DNA from: Pilasporangium apinafurcum
Taxonomy: Eukaryota; Oomycota; Peronosporomycetes; Pythiales; Pythiaceae
DNA: 64,000 nucleotides
Reading direction: 5' to 3'
Assembly: GCA_001600495.1 (NCBI GenBank)
Contig: BCKE01000033.1
Coordinates: 178,347-242,346 of the forward strand
Positions 63,788 to 64,000 of this stretch are shown here, piece by piece. Within the stretch, counting starts at the first letter, position 1, and each line of letters starts with the position of its first letter. The notes under the pieces were generated by a model, which was not told where the DNA came from, ran no database searches, and saw only the letters and a program-made list of their open reading frames with translations. Both the position numbers and the translations under genes were made by a program.

Positions 63788-64000
63788 ATGGCTGGTAAAT
63801 ACGCTACAGCGATTTATGTAGAACGTGCGCATGTGTGTCTGAGAAATGTCTCACTGACTGTCTTTTATGTACATGTAGCCAAGTACCAAATCGTGTTGAT
63901 CCGCCACGGAGAAAGTCAATGGAACGTCGACAACCGCTTCACTGGTTGGCACGACGTTCCGCTTTCCACCACCGGTGCGTGATTTGTATCTTTCTGTGCA
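63788..64000 (+). CDS. PGAM: Cofactor-dependent phosphoglycerate mutase, 5' part, cut by window edge
   Basis: Exon 1 is only 63788-63794 (ATG GCT G). An 84-base intron (63795-63878, GTAAAT to ATGTAG) follows. Exon 2 is 63879-63974, reading [20 protein letters not shown] and [14 protein letters not shown], the histidine-phosphatase RHGES motif with the phospho-accepting His and the family's NRFTGW. A GTGCGT donor at 63975 opens a second intron running off the window. The enzyme interconverts 3- and 2-phosphoglycerate using 2,3-bisphosphoglycerate. No presequence is encoded before MAAKYQ, and no in-frame ATG lies upstream, so this copy should be cytosolic. Confidence 0.9.

Noticed and set aside
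1-64000. CRISPR arrays, rRNA genes, bacterial operons
   Set aside because: No spaced direct repeats or rRNA-like sequence were found, and introns and gene content are eukaryotic.

Overview
The window looks like oomycete (stramenopile) nuclear DNA, perhaps from a white-rust-like (Albugo) genome. The evidence is moderate GC, few short GT-AG introns (about 60-115 bases), very close convergent gene ends, flagellum-type genes, and above all a tandem family of START-like lipid-binding proteins with a degenerate FYVE zinc finger, a kind of protein expanded in oomycetes. The genus is inference; a stramenopile is the safer statement.

Left part (1-18.4 kb). The window opens inside a Fanzor/TnpB-type RNA-guided nuclease ORF whose RuvC residues are all present. 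Two unknown genes follow (1437-3425, 3799-4749); each has a TAA stop followed in frame by a coding-looking extension, and a 54-codon membrane-protein ORF lies between them. A decayed second Fanzor sits on the minus strand (about 4987-5390). Next come an acidic unknown protein, a TSNAXIP1-like coiled-coil protein, an EF-hand protein and the G-protein beta subunit. A third, broken Fanzor of another lineage lies at 17.0-18.35 kb.

Middle part (15.2-41.4 kb). Seven START/FYVE-like paralogues form a mirrored cluster: four on the minus strand (15178, 19100, 22401, 25447), then three on the plus strand (29248, 31149, 39400). Gene-poor, relic-rich DNA separates them. A tail-to-tail pair of duplicated MFS transporters (32972-36225) is inserted in the plus-strand arm. 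A 109-bp MITE-like element and a small ORF with a signal-peptide-like start lie near the centre of symmetry.

Right part (41.4-64 kb). After 3.6 kb of repeat-bearing DNA come mostly conserved housekeeping genes: a mitochondrially targeted glutamate synthase small subunit, an F-box-like protein with about 22 repeats of only 20 residues, an anoctamin (TMEM16), a WDR47-like LisH/WD40 protein, an Rnl1-like RNA ligase, mitochondrial pyruvate kinase, MCM5, and the first exons of a cofactor-dependent phosphoglycerate mutase cut by the right edge. Pyruvate kinase and phosphoglycerate mutase flank MCM5.

The most unusual content is the set of three Fanzor loci of at least two lineages, the mirrored START/FYVE-like array whose fingers have lost the lipid-binding signature, the two neighbouring genes with in-frame post-stop extensions, the 20-residue LRR protein and the stand-alone RNA ligase.
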